This document shows positions 1 to 12,126 of a stretch of DNA of 64,000 nt, one piece after another. The DNA is from Kappaphycus alvarezii. Taxonomy: Eukaryota; Rhodophyta; Florideophyceae; Gigartinales; Solieriaceae. Made by a program: the position numbers and the translations under genes. The stretch's first letter is position 1. Every line of letters begins with the position of its first letter. The notes under the pieces are model-generated. The model was not told the origin of the DNA. It was given only the letters and a program-made list of their open reading frames with translations, and searched no databases. The DNA is taken from positions 1,736,001-1,800,000 of the forward strand of contig NADL03000753.1 of assembly GCA_002205965.3 (NCBI GenBank), in the 5' to 3' direction.

Positions 1-790
1 AAGATCTTGGGTTGTTCCAAGATTTACGATAAAAATTTGTATTTGTATCGTGACAAGAAACAGGTTCTTTCCTGTTTCCTTCCACTTTTATATGGAGAGG
101 ACTTCTGTAAGACCAGTATGAGATTCATTTCCTGCTCTCTTAGGTTTCTGGAGAAAAAATCCTTGTTATGGAGGTTTTTCCGCCAGGGGCGGCTCACGGG
201 GTGAAACTCCGTTATTTTTCCGACACCATCGGATTCACTTCTTCCGAAAGCTAACGCGGCCTTCATCCTTCGCGGCGATTGACTACTCCCCGATAGTGTT
301 TTAAACTTCACAAGCAAGCAAGCAAAGAATGGCGAAAAAAGAGGGACCTTTCCCTTCTGCAGATAGAAAGCTCGGTGCCCTCCCCACAGCCCGAAATAAA
401 TCTGCATGTTGTTGGGCCAATTAATTGTATATTCTCCGGACCAGCTAATTTTATGCGGATCTTCATCGGTAATTTGTAGCTGTGATTGATGAAGAATGTC
501 TCTGACCTCTGTTTACTTTCAATTTGAACCAATGTAATTCCTAAGTAGTGAGCAAACAATACTTGGAATTCAATAACTGCAAGATAACATTGGAGAGTGG
601 TAATTGCATTCGGTAAGGGGAAAATACTAAGGATCTTAAACTCCTCTGTATACAATTGAATAGCTGTCGCACATCATTTTCTCCAAGGTGACACAAGAAG
701 GAATTCCCTGCGCTCTCTTAACTTTGGGCTGATCATGATATGAATTTAAAACTTTGTCAATCATAGCCGGTATATCTTCACGCATGGTCT
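1..790. other. Left edge, no supportable gene
   Basis: I see no recognisable protein domain here. The stretch lies just beyond the 3' end of the minus-strand gypsy relic, so it could contain its 3' LTR, but I found no matching copy upstream of the gag remnant (3.6-4.8 kb). The open frames are short and unconserved. Confidence 0.3.
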
Positions 791-799
791 GCAGAGGCC

Positions 800-1135
800 C
801 CAAGTTTGATTTCACCTTTCCAAACCCACGCCATTTGGTTTGTACCTCGTATTATTTGGTATTGCAGTTGTAGCGAATATCTAGTAGTTAGGTCACTGTA
901 TTTGTAGTGTGGGTAGTTATGAGCAATTGTTGACTCCAAACTGTCTGATGTAGTCAGTCTAGCATCATGTTAGAATCTAGGGCCATTGGATTGCACCAAT
1001 GAGACCCTATCGTATATGAAGTTACGAACCTCAACGACCCAGCCCAAATGAGCCCTCTTCACTTGATACGCGCCGAACCATTGCAATTGTAACTTGTTTC
1101 ATCTTTCGGATTTCTTCTGGCCACCAAAGAATAAT
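800..1135 (-). pseudogene. Gypsy integrase C-terminal domain remnant
   Basis: Read on the minus strand, the frame beginning near 1135 gives LQWFGAYQVKRAHLGWVVEV followed by a segment ending in NGPRF. This matches the tail of Ty3/gypsy integrases (K/LxxRWxGPyxV ... W/FxVexL ... vHasRLkfY). After a stop codon comes a Tyr/Leu-rich stretch resembling the decayed chromodomain-like segment that often follows. Assignment rests on motif pattern only. There are stops inside, so it is not a gene. Confidence 0.7.
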
Positions 1136-1353
1136 CACCAACTGAAAAATTTACGGTTTTAACTTTCATATTCTAGTTGTGAAGTCTAATCCCCAAGGTT
1201 CGAGCTTTAATGCACTGTGGAAACATCCATATGAACCGTATCCAAGCTTTCAGCTTCGTATTCGTGTTTTATAACCTAAGAGCAGTAGCTTCTTCGAATA
1301 TATTCTCTTTCAAATATCTGGACGGGCATGTGCTTCCACAGTAAACTTCATTT

Positions 1354-1632
1354 CTATGGTCCTTTTTTGGAATGATGAGGGAAGCACAAGCCCAGAACTT
1401 TCCAGGCTTTTGTATATGAGACCGAATCAATTAGCTCCTTTAATTTCTTATCTAAGAAAGCCAACTGCTCATAAGAGTATCTGCGCGGTCTCACACGTAT
1501 TTTCGTGCCCGATTCATGGCGAGTAGCTGTCATGGGTTTGATTTGTACGGGAAGGTCGGACCCCACGTGAATTCGAAACACATCGTAGTATTTTTCCAGT
1601 AGATTCCGCATTGCATCAAGATCTAGATCCAC
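1354..1632 (-). pseudogene. Gypsy reverse transcriptase N-terminal fragment
   Basis: The 92-codon frame contains LLEKYYDVFRIHVGSDLPVQ and then KIRVRPRRYSYEQLAFLDKK. This is the segment just before the RT fingers in Ty3/gypsy Pol (L..Y.DVF........ pv.i......p...rprRYs.eq..fl...i..L...G). The match ends after LIDSVSYTKAW, where the fingers domain should begin, and the catalytic palm is absent from the locus. It marks the upstream border of the internal deletion. Confidence 0.82.
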
Positions 1633-1946
1633 TAATCCGTTTTACTCTGCATCTGGGATCAAATATTCAAGCAAAGAGGTACCTTTTTTCAGAGCATGTG
1701 TTACTGGTTCGATTATGTTCTCAATAGTAGTCAGCCTGGAGTTTTCCGAATGTCCGTCGCCTTTTGTTGACGATGCTTAACCATTTTTCTCACTGAAAGG
1801 GTCCCGTTACATTTTTATTGTGCCATCGTAGACGATAAAGAGTTCCTATAGAGATGAAGGACCTCTTAAGAAGTATGGAGTTGGCTCCGAAGTGATATGG
1901 GAACAGTCAGCATTGTCAAAGTTGTCTGATTCGCGCACAACGATGT

Positions 1947-2267
1947 CTATATTGAACCTAGAGACTTCACTAATGGTCTCGAGAGTAAAGCTTCATCCAT
2001 TTTATTGTCCACAACTAAGTAGTCAATATTTCGGAGCCTCATCGGGCCCCCAAAAAGTGTGAATGGCAGTTTAAATTGTAGCATTTTGATGCGAGTCAAC
2101 TTTATATGCTGTTTAGTTCTTCCGTACTGCCAGCCTAAACATCTCCGGCTCTGAGATTGATGATATGGCAACAAAACTTTTGCCTCAGCCAGTAGCTTGA
2201 GATGCTTTGCAATTAGCGCTGCACGGTCGGAACCATAGTCACCAGATATGATAATTGATACTATCAC
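1947..2267 (-). pseudogene. Gypsy retropepsin remnant with altered active site
   Basis: The frame reads SGDYGSDRAALIAKHLKLL near its start and LRNIDYLVVDNKMDEALLSR near its end. The second motif is the C-terminal flap and strand of gypsy aspartic proteases (lr.v.flVvD..mdevLLGrplL). The first is the D-[ST]-G-[SA] catalytic loop, but the Ser/Thr is Tyr here (D-Y-G-S), which would not support catalysis in known retropepsins. It lies between the gag-like and RT pieces, as expected. Confidence 0.75.
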
Positions 2268-2779
2268 ATTAAAGTTCCATAAATCCTACCATCTGAGCGT
2301 CCCGTTAGTACATTATTCAAGAGTTTCAATGCTTTACACATTTGCGATTTCAAAAATGTGCAAGTAGCTCGGTTCTTGCCATCATCCATCTGTGCGTAGT
2401 CTTCATAGAATAACGAGCTCCTTCGCAAGTCTTCTTGTTGAGGCCAAGAGGTGGCTTGGAATATTCCTTTCATCCTCTGCTCCTCAGTGGAGGAAAAAGC
2501 TCTGATGTCTTAGATTTTGTACCCTCAACACCATTTCCATGTGCCGAAAATCCACGTTTGTTTTACTCTTGCTTCTTGTACTCTAAGCTTTCTGTGTGAT
2601 TCTTTCCCCGTTTTCCTCGATAATTGTCTTCTGCCTCCTTGATTGGTACATACCTATCACAGGGACTGCCTCAATACACACACTAGAAACCAATCCAATT
2701 TTTCACGAAGTATTCATTACATAATTACAAGTCTGCCTACACCTCATTCTTTCAGGTTTGTTGCCTCAGTAAACAGAAA

Positions 2780-3560
2780 TATTGACTTACCGTAAATACA
2801 GTGTTGTTCGTCGTTAATTTTCCTATTCCATACCTTCGAAGAATGGAATTATAATCAGCGAAAAGCGATATGATCCGCAGCCCGGGATCATCCTCTTTGA
2901 TATTCATGCGCACATACTTCTTTAGTTTCCGCTTCCAACGAGGATTTGAGTCATATTCTCAGGCTAATTCCAGCCATCTGCTTCATTCGTTCTCGAGATC
3001 TGGATGCGTCAACTGTTCGATCGATTTAAATCCGTGAAGCCTAAGACAAATCAGCCGTTGGCCAATTGCAAGAAGGCATACAGCAATTTCTTATTGGCAG
3101 GGTGAAAAATTATTGGAGCCACGCGAGATAGCCACGATGGCTTCATGTCATTGGCTAGGTACAACTTGTTTGATCTTTTGTTATACACTAGTGTCTGAGT
3201 ACAGTGAAATGATGCACTGATGTCCTTGACAGTGTAACCACTCGGTAATGGCTCGTAGTTGACTATTGTTAGGGTATTCGAGGTGATTATTTGGCATAAC
3301 CGTTACAATTGGAGTTCCTTCACCTGCGACTCTCTTTTTCAAGCTCTAGTTTGCGTTCTTCGAGGTCTGCTCGACAAGGCATTCAACTTGCGTTATTCTC
3401 ACAAGAAGAACAGCACGAATAACTTATGCTGTCGTAGAATCCTCTCTGCAGAGTGGAACAGCCTCCTCGCGGAGTTTTGTTTGGAAGAACCCTTCCTCCT
3501 CCTGCAAGAGATCTTCCATGACCACTTGAAAGGCCAGGAGCGCTATACTAGGGTAACTAC
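2780..3560 (-). pseudogene. Gypsy gag-like remnant
   Basis: The minus-strand reading contains NPRWKRKLKKYVRMNIKEDD followed by LRIISLFADYNSILRRYGI. This resembles the gag segment of gypsy elements (...D...RV..yF...n.i....gL). Upstream is a Glu/Lys-rich coiled segment with EDLLQEEEGFFQTKLREEA. Several in-frame stops interrupt it. The open frame on the plus strand at 3259-3771 is its shadow. Family assignment is weaker than for the protease and RT pieces and depends partly on position. Confidence 0.5.
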
Positions 3561-3569
3561 TCGAGATGA

Positions 3570-4790
3570 AAGTCTAACAAATAAATGTCTTCAGGTGTTT
3601 ACTCCATTTAAAGATTTCTTAGGTTCTGTGGGAAGAAAAGTACCCCCATTTCCTCAAATGGAGGAAGCCCAGGAGAAATCTCCGGTAAATTCGGTCCACC
3701 TTGGGCGAGAGAAATGCGGCCGGTTCGGAAACTGGCACGGTGCTCGCTATCGATCTCTCTCCAGGCTTTAATTGATTTTGCGTGCACTAAACTGGAAGAT
3801 CGGTTATTGTAGTGATTCACGCAATGATTTCCTCATAGTTGGAGATATGAGGCGTTTTTTTTTGGATCGCACGATTTAAAACAAGAGGCATCTTTCCAAT
3901 GGTCAGTCGTGCTCTTCGAATTTAATCCTTGTGATGGACGTATTTGAGTCCTTTAGTAGAAGGGGAAAAGAAAGGATCGCCTTTCGAGGTCAGGAGATCA
4001 CTTGTACTAGAATATATTCAGTGTCCACTACTGTGGGTGTTTTGAAAGCCTCTGCTTCCTCTGGCGATCAGTTTTTTCTGGTTACAAAGATAAAATAACG
4101 GTGTTTGTTAGGGTAGATGAGACTACATTTTGCGCTCTAAATGCACCATTGAATGCACTAGGGTTCCCTGCGAAGGGAACCCGCTGTGCGAAAGGATATT
4201 TTCTAAGACGGATCCAGGATAAGGATTCTCTAATCCGAACACCGCCTCAGAAGCAATTACTTCTACGGCCGCAGCTAAAACAAATATCTAGCTGGATTTT
4301 ATATGACAGCGCTCAGGTTTCCAACCACTTCAACTGGAAATAGCATAGTGCTCACCTCCTATCTCCGGTCGGGGGTGTGAAAAAGGTTGGGGAGTAATTG
4401 CCCGTGATGTCTACTATGGGGGACGCGAAGTCCCATAGCTCTTAACCATGGATGCCCGCTAGTTACGGCGCTGGCATTGCAAGGTACTATAAACAAACTA
4501 ATAATTGTAGTAGTTGTTAGAAATTAAGGTTAATTCCACAAATAATGCAGCACAAGTTCACAAGTGGAAGTGCAAAGGGAAAGAAGAGACTTCCCTTATC
4601 ACATACAGTATGCGCGCGCTAAGAATAAGGATACCAGATTCCTACACATATTAGAAGATCCTGGGTCTCATTCATATAGGTACTTTCTGGTAAGGAAACT
4701 TGAATTTGCTGCAGTTTCATTATAAAAAATTGTTTCAAAAATATTGCTTCATGCAAATAATTCTTCTAAACGAAGGCTTTGATGAGTTCT
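3570..4790. other. Intergenic, no gene seen
   Basis: No recognisable coding sequence. One striking local structure is a perfect inverted repeat with 9-bp arms and a 4-nt loop at 4160-4181 (GGGTTCCCT / AGGGAACCC). A second weaker hairpin lies around 4416-4439. Confidence 0.4.
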
Positions 4791-4792
4791 TG

Positions 4793-5262
4793 ATAGGGAA
4801 AACTTGAATGCAATATGTCCAAACAAAAATTCCTTGTCCATGAGTTGTTTCTGGCCAAATAGGTACTATACAAGTGTAGTTTGGCTTTGGAGATAGCTAA
4901 AGTGAGGAGTTGGTCTTTGTATGAACTTCAAACAGCTTTTACGAAAAAATAGTTCCACTGGGGAAGGCCCTCGTGGCGACTTGATAGTTTCAGCAAGGGA
5001 ACAAATAAACCCTTTCTTAATATATTTTTGTGACGAACTTGACTTGACGAGCGTCCCACTCGGGTTTTCTGGCCTCCAAGTTGCTCCCATCACTTCGCCC
5101 GCACCCCGCTCTATATATAGCCTCGGATGCACTAAATTTGTAGAACCTACATAGTTCCTGTGAAGCGCGACACCGCTACAGTGCAGTGTAAAAATACCTC
5201 TACATCTGTTGAAAATATTTTTTTATTTGAGTTCCAGCACAGCCCGCGCAGCATACCGGCTA
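4793..5262 (+). repeat. Long inverted repeat, left arm
   Basis: This ~470 bp arm is the near-perfect reverse complement of 5990-6458. Both arms encode the same shadow peptides (for example YIERGAGEVMGATWRPENPS on opposite strands), which is how the repeat shows itself. Each arm holds a TATATATAG box at the same place (5111-5119 here). It could be the long TIR of a foldback or Mutator-like element, or one of two solo LTRs in inverted orientation. No clear target-site duplication was seen. Confidence 0.85.
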
Positions 5263-5305
5263 ATTTATAATGGCTGAAAGGTAATTGTTAAACTCTTTTA
5301 TACTA

Positions 5306-5560
5306 TTTATATGATCAAATTGACTTGATGAGTCCGTCCCGACTAGCCTCCAAGGTGCTCCCATCATATCGCCGCACCCTCCTCTATGTATAGTTTCGGG
5401 TTTTCGAAATTTGTATAACATGAACCGTGCCCGTGCAAGTGCAGCACCGCTACAATACAGTGTACAGCATGCCTCTAAAACTGTTAAAAGTGAAGATGGT
5501 AGTAGAGTTCCAACACACCCGGCGCTGTATGGCAGGCCAGCCGGCGCAGCATCCCAGCTT
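5306..5560 (+). repeat. Diverged third copy of the inverted-repeat unit
   Basis: This stretch matches the inner half of the left arm (about 5030-5262) in the same orientation, including the TATA-like box (CTCTATGTATAG) and the downstream GCAGCACCGCTACAATACAG segment, but with many substitutions and indels. It lies inside the spacer between the two nearly identical arms. It is therefore an older copy, or the arms have been kept similar by conversion or duplicated recently. Confidence 0.7.
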
Positions 5561-5989
5561 AGCTAAGTCATCCATCTCAGTATACAAGCGCTATCATTTA
5601 CCCCCCAAAAAAAAATTCGGCATCATACCGGTGAGTGTACACATTAGATACACTACCTCACCGTTGGCAATTTCGGACAGGTTACGGAGAAGAATATATT
5701 GAGCCATATCTTGATAAGATAGGGTCCATAAATGAACATATAGTCCATAACGAAACTTCAGTTACGGGTAATTACTTCCTGAAGCACTATATTGGCAACC
5801 AGTAGCATTATCCATTCCAAATTCTGCGCAATTTAGCAACTAGATAAAGAAGGTTTAAGAGAAAGAAAGAAGAACAATACAAATTGGAGCCGCCCGTCTT
5901 GCACCACAGTGGATGTCGGGGGAGACATATCATCGCTGATACACTGTTTGAGATTACTTTGCTGAGGTGGAATGCTGCAGAGGCTGGCC

Positions 5990-6458
5990 TGGTATGTTGC
6001 GCGGGCTGTGCTGGAACTCAAATAAAAAATATTTTCAACAGATGTAGAGGTATTTTTACACTGCACTGTAGCGGTGTCGCGCTTGCACAGGAACTATGTA
6101 GGTTCTACAAATTTAGTGCATCCGAGGCTATATATAGAGCGGGGTGCGGGCGAAGTGATGGGAGCAACTTGGAGGCCAGAAAACCCGAGTGGGACGCTCG
6201 TCAAGTCAAGTTCGTCACAAAAATATATTAAGAAAGGGTTTATTTGTTCCCTTGCTGAAACTATCAAGTCGCCACGAGGGCCTTCCCTAGTGGAACTATT
6301 TTTTCGTAAAAGCTGTTTGAAGTTCATACAAAGACCAACTCCTCTCACTTTAGCTATCTCCAAAGCCAAACTACACTTGTATAGTACCTATTTGGCCAGA
6401 AACAACTCATGGACAAGGAATTTGTGTTTGGACATATATCTATCAAGTTTTCCCTACC
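5990..6458 (-). repeat. Long inverted repeat, right arm
   Basis: Reverse complement of 4793-5262 with only scattered differences; the outer ends share GGGAAAACTTGA and the inner ends share AGCACAGCCCGCGCA. The spacer of about 730 bp makes a large cruciform or foldback structure possible. It contains no transposase, so this would be non-autonomous if it is a transposon. Confidence 0.85.
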
Positions 6459-6469
6459 AGTGTTACTAG

Positions 6470-7150
6470 GAGAATGATAGTTCCCCATCCTTGGAAGGTG
6501 GACAGAAGAGTTTCCTGACGCGGATTGAAAAGACTAAAAGCTTGATGTATTTCCACTAGCGTACTTTCAATTACTTCTGTGTCGGTCCATGCGGAGACTG
6601 ATGTCGAAGTAATGATGCTGATGGATCAGAGATAAAATGGAACGATATTGATGTGGTATGTAACGATAAAAACGGTATGAAGCATATATTATTTCTCTGT
6701 GTTGTGTTGAGTTCGCAACTTAGTAACCAGAATGGGTTGCCGCACCAATAATCTCGCTACCTCTCCCTTAATTACTACGTCGACCTTCAACAGAATGCAG
6801 CTGGACCATACAGGAAGAGGCCACTGGAGGTATGAAGAGTGAGACGCGACCGCCATTTCCTTCCAACTCAGGGACGTCCACATCGCCCCCCACATCCGAA
6901 ACCTGGCCTTCCAACAAAGCCTTGCTTCTTCTTCCTCAATTCCCATACAATCAAGGCTACAACAGTCCCATAGACGCACTGAATCGTGTTGTTTCAACGC
7001 CAACTGTACCAAAAGGTCGTCCGTAAGCGCTCATTTAAGACTTTCTACCCTTCCTGCAAAAAATTGAGAACATCTGGCGACCAGGCTATCGTTCACTGCC
7101 TCTGTGGTGTCTATAGAACCCTTTTCCTTATGTAACGACTACTTTTAGTA
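6470..7150. other. Intergenic, no gene seen
   Basis: A 107-codon minus-strand frame at 6689-7012 has a Trp-rich composition but no recognisable motif. Nothing else is supportable. Confidence 0.3.
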
Positions 7151-7525
7151 CTTCTTTTTCAATACAATATTTTTTAAATCAGCTAATTTCTTGTCTTTCC
7201 ACATTATTTTATGAGAGTAGATGGCCGATCAAAACAAACTTTCCAAGACTGTTGACCTCGGTTAAAGCTACAGCAATATTCCCTCACCAACTTCCGCCCT
7301 TCGTAAGAAGTTGTGAAAACGACTTCATTTTGGAAGGAAGTATAGTTCGTATTTTGTGGGGGCTTCAGACACGAGGGAACATATACAGTGAGAATTACTT
7401 TACTGTAATTTACATATAAAAATCCCTTTTTGCAGTAACACTTTCGGGCTTCCGAAACATATACCTTTCCAAAATCTAACGGAAACTGTCCTCATATGAA
7501 AAAAGTATGCCTCATATGAGGACAA
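7151..7525 (+). repeat. Terminal inverted repeat, left arm
   Basis: Matches the reverse complement of 12127-12491 over the whole length with moderate divergence. Shared landmarks in order are the 18-base outer end, TAGATGGCCGATCA, GACCTCGGTTAAAGC, AAGAAGTTGTGAAAACGACTT, CTTTCCAAAAT and, at the inner end, the TGTCCTCATATGA / CCTCATATGAGGACA pair. Non-coding. Confidence 0.8.
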
Positions 7526-8454
7526 TGTTATGACATATGGGCACTAGATTCGGTCGTCCCCTTCACCGTAGTAGCATTCGTAATTATCTTTCTATCGCTG
7601 TCCATTTTACCCGAAGTGTCGGGTATTACTCCAGTAACTCGACTGTGCCTACGGCCAAATTTCCGCTCTAAAGTTCTCGTGCAATTTCATCGCTTTTGAC
7701 TATCTAGACACCGTTTCTGAAGCTACTTCTCTCCTGTTTGACGAGTTAAACCTCATAATTGCTCACCACTACTTTACGGACTCTAAAGAGATTCTGAGAC
7801 AAGTATTTTGGAGGAACAGGCTATAGAACCAGTTTTTGACTGTCTTATCAGCACTGTTATACAGCATTACCAGTGGATTGTCCTTATTCATGAACTAAAA
7901 AGAATTTAATTAAAAAGTGCTTAATGTTGACAATTTTTAGAGTTTTATATTCGATGAAAGCTTATGTTATAGGGAGGACCATGAAACCTTCATTAAGAAT
8001 AGTACAAGTGTATGTGTAAAGATATACCCTTCCAGCAAGAGCATATTTGGATCTTTTTTGAAAAGAAAGACCATTATTTCCTGTTTTGTTAGCATTTTTT
8101 AGTTGCAAAACATACCTCTGGATAGGTAACGGCCTACTACGATTGTCTCTGTAATTGTGCGCTGTAATATAAATAGAGGAAAAACGACAGCAAAACAAGT
8201 AGACTAGGTTGCAAAAACTCTGAAAAGGCTTAAAAAGGGTTTATTTGGATCAGAAAAAAGAACAGCAATTCAGACATCCTTCGAGTACCGGGGATAGTAG
8301 TTCGGGTCGGCGAGGCAGAACTGGTCACCAACAATTTCTTCGGAACACATAACAAGTTCGGTCGGTTAATTTTCCTCATCTTCCAATGACATACATGCGG
8401 AAAAAACTTTCGGTCTTCAACTAGCGGGCTGATAGAGGGACAAGAAGACCCTTA

Positions 8455-10145
8455 ACTGACCAATTTTATGCGATTCGCCTTCTGTTATGCATTTTGAGCC
8501 TTCCGATCCTCGGCTTTACGTTTCCTATCCCTCTCCTTCTTGCGCTACTCTGTTTCTTTTCTGGAGTTCTCCTACGCCTCAATATACATGCATACATGAG
8601 CTCGCTATGTGTAAGGTACACCTCAGGTTGACCAAAATAGAGAAACCTCCTGGAAGCGTCTGCGGAAGGAGCTGCAAAACGAGCCAATATTTTATGGACG
8701 TAGTCTTCAACAGCCATGGTGGATTCATATCCCTTTGCAGAATAGCTTCAATGCATTCTTATATAACAGATGATGGTTGGTCCGATAGTACTTCTGTTCT
8801 GATTTCCTGCAGTGCCGGTCTTTGATAGTTTCCAGCGGCGGAAGGCGGTGTTCTTGAGGCACTGCGAAACTTTCTATGAACCTGAAATCCAGGGGCTACA
8901 GGTTCATATTTCGAAAAGCATCTTCAACTGTATCTTCGTGAGGGCACGGTATCCAGCCATTCCAAAAATGAGTTTTTAAATTATACAGGAGAAGTAAAGC
9001 AGGCATTTCTGATATATTCAGTCCCTCGTTCTCCGAACAGTAGACTGGAAGACCTAGTTGATGGTTTTATCACAAGGCTGCAAGATATGCGTTGTGTTGG
9101 CGGGAATCTGAACGACCTCAATGTTGGATGCTGCGGATTTAGCAACCCATTCCATCCGCATCGAGATATGTGCCATTCAGCAGCTTGAGAATTGGTTGGC
9201 TCTCAGGTACGATACCTCTGGTGTGACGACGGATTGATCAATGACGAAATAAATAATGTACGACTGCGTAGATCCGTTCTTGTACCTACAGTGAAGCTTT
9301 CCTTTTCGAACCAACCCTCCTGCGTAAACCGCATCGGAGCACCAACTTCATCTTTCCAAATGTCTTAGCTCAACCGCAGGAACCAATTCTGCATCACTTG
9401 CTTCCCATCAAAATAAAAATAAGAAGAAAGACGTCACCAGCTGCTGACGCAATTACTATAGCTGTGATGTTCTTCCCAATGCCTTTCCCTTTGGAAACAT
9501 AATAACCCCGCTGTTTACTTGAGTGTCCGCGAGCACTTTGGTTTTCATTCCGTACTCCCCACTCACGTCAGTCTCATTCAAATTATATAGTAGGTAATGA
9601 TCTTGTTTTAGGACTGGTGCGTGTACAGCACAAATTCCGACGCTTTTTCTTAAAATTATCACGTCTTCATAGTTAGTAGCCTTCGCTTTTGCCAGATCTT
9701 TCTAGTCGCGCCTTCGGTTTGTGACCTCCCGATGGTGTGACCGAATGACTAAACCCATTCGTCGGACGGCACATCTTTTGAAATGATTGTCCCTCCCCCT
9801 AGCCACAGCCGCTGCCACGGTCACCAAACCAGCCTTATCTAACGCAAACCACCTCTTTGCCGCGTCGGGCAAGTGTCTCAGGATTCGGGACTCCGCAACT
9901 TCCGAGAGCTTTCGCCTGGTTCTGGCAGGACTTTCTGAGCGGTTCAGAAGTACATACAGAGTCGCACCGTCCTTCGCATCTCTGGTGGCCTTAACTTGCA
10001 TCAGGGAGCCGTTGGAAACTACAGTCTTGGCAATAATGCATCGTGCCGTTATGTTTTTTTTCGTTGAGCAGATTGAATGCAGCCCGTCTTTTTTGTGCTT
10101 CGATTGCATCCTTGTCGACCCTCTTCTTGATGATGTTTGTCTATT
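8455..10145 (-). pseudogene. Pogo/Tigger-like DDE transposase, frameshifted
   Basis: Minus-strand frames give a full DDE_1-type transposase in the right order. N-terminal HTH pieces lie at about 10145-9960, a CENP-B-type DNA-binding segment follows (LSEVAESRILRHLPDAAKRW, then ALDKAGLVTVAAAVARG), then the first catalytic block YNLNETDV with SGEYGMKTKVLA (about 9600-9540), then IVIASAAGDVF. The second block PANTTHILQPCD (about 9090-9060) is the hallmark before the third catalytic residue. A Lys/Arg-rich tail ends near 8460. The first block has NETD where the family has DET, so the first catalytic Asp appears to be Asn. Several frameshifts and stops make it inactive. Confidence 0.82.
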
Positions 10146-10159
10146 TGCGAATTGACAGC

Positions 10160-12126
10160 GGAGTTTTTGTACAGTGTTGGTTTACACCCACAACTATTTG
10201 GAGGGTAGACTATTGTTAAAATTGATAGTTGGCAATGTTACTTTTTTACGGTCACACCTGTTACTTTTTGTTAACAATTGGCTTGAATACCGTCGTTTTC
10301 GGCACATAAATGACCTGTGCAACAGAATGGGAACAAACCCGGCAGTTAAATCCTATCGAGGGCGGTTGTGCCCGCCCCAAACCCTGACTCTCCTTCCTCA
10401 CCCGACCATAAGACCACTCCTATTGGTTAGATTCCCTTGCGTCTATAGCGCTCAAAAACAGTGCTATTATTCTGAGTGCTCCAAATTTGACCGGTGCTCC
10501 ATATATGCCCTTTCTGGAAGAGTAGTAAGAATAAAAGAAGCACTCTTTTGGCCAAAATTCCCTCAACATTGAACTGAGAGATAATTGGTTGATCTAAAAA
10601 CATGCAAAAGTTTAATCATTTTATGTGCCATGCACAAATCACAGCTCACAGACTGCCGTTCACAACCAACGAGACAAAAGACCAAGCTAAATTTGCATTC
10701 CTAGTGCTAGCACATGGTGCTGGTGCACAACGAAATGCAACTATTTCCTTAGCAATATGCCATCAAACCGCCAAAATCCGCGTTGCGACAGGGGTATCAC
10801 CATACATGCGCACAGTTAGGCCAAAAACGGCTCTCAAACAATAGCCTTTCAGATCGAATTCTATCTCTCTGCAAGGCAATTATTATGCAGCTGCAGCATT
10901 AAACGCATTGCGATATTGAATGCGAGCAGTCAGTTCCATGTCACGTTGTTGTAACAGATGAAGAGCGACTTAGGACGTAAGAACCAGCCCTAAAAAGGCC
11001 TCCATAAATCATTGCTGTAGAACAACAGGCTGAATGCCTCTGCTTTCTCTAACCATTCGCCACTTAACTTTCGGTAATTCAATTTATTGATGCAAAGTCA
11101 GCATAATTTAGCTTTCAGAATCATTTGAAGGCAGTAAATATGTAGCAATTCAGTAGGATTGACGGAGTGAATGCCTGCCTTTTCAAAGGCACTGATAACA
11201 GAGGTCTACTGGAAGGCCTTGTCGTATGCCTTGTCGAAGATATTCAGACAATCGAAAACAACATACAAATTGCCGCATTCAATACTTCCGATAGGCTGCT
11301 TCCTTCGCCGAATGATCACTTTATAAGGTTTGAACAACTAACCTCCAACGATTTTTTAATCCTGTTGTATGAGATGGGAGATCTTACACTAGAACCCCGT
11401 TATCACATAACAATTGCAAAACAGTGAAACCCATATGAATATTATAACCATCTAACGTTAGCGGAAATTTACTGTTACCAGCCTTGAGCTCTTGCGTTTG
11501 AACCAAAACATTCTGCGTTCAAATTTAAAACTCATTTATAGTGACATCAGCAATATCATACGATTGGCAATTTTAGAACCATAGGGCAGACAGCTCAGAA
11601 GCGTCTCTATATTATCCACTCCTTAACATTTGATTACTCGATGTCAGATTGAGAAACCTTTAAAAAAACGGAGCACCATCATCAGCGTTTGCAATAATAT
11701 CAAGAATCATGTGATGTGATCGATGTTCCGAAATGTAGTAATGTGCCGAGCATCCGCACTAATCTGAGCCAAATAGGCTCTCGTGCGAACCTATCCATGT
11801 CATTATTTCAGGCAAAGACAATTTTAATCAATGTTGGCACTACGCGATTCATCAATGTCATTCTCTTTGATTATCTTCTCTAATGCTACGAAGTGAGTCG
11901 TACAATTTTATACATAGGATGCCTTCCACCGGTAATCTTCCTGTTTCGAAATCCAACCATTACGAAGCCCATAGAATATGCCTAATTTGCATCTATTCGC
12001 ATGTAAATTTTAGAGACTTGTCGCAAACAATGCGCCTTCTTTTCACCATGGCGCCAAATGCATTCATTGCATTTGTCTTCATAGAACAAGCACTTGGCGG
12101 CTCTATTGTCTATCCGTCATAGCGCT
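10160..12126. other. Interior of the transposon, no second gene
   Basis: Open frames at 10174-10572, 10602-10844 and 11167-11427 on the plus strand show no family motif that I recognise. The stretch is AT-rich and may be leftover internal sequence of the transposon or an older nested insertion. Confidence 0.3.

Larger units (their letters stand above)
800..3560 (-). mobile_element. Ty3/gypsy retrotransposon relic, internally deleted
   Basis: Four pieces of a Ty3/gypsy polyprotein lie in the expected order on the minus strand: gag-like (about 3560-2780), aspartic protease (2267-1947), the start of the reverse transcriptase (1632-1354) and the integrase C-terminal tail (about 1135-800). The RT palm, RNase H and integrase core are missing between 1354 and about 1135, where only ~220 bp remain for what is normally 2-3 kb. 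Remaining frames carry stops and frameshifts, so the element is dead. No LTR pair could be matched by eye. Confidence 0.8.
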
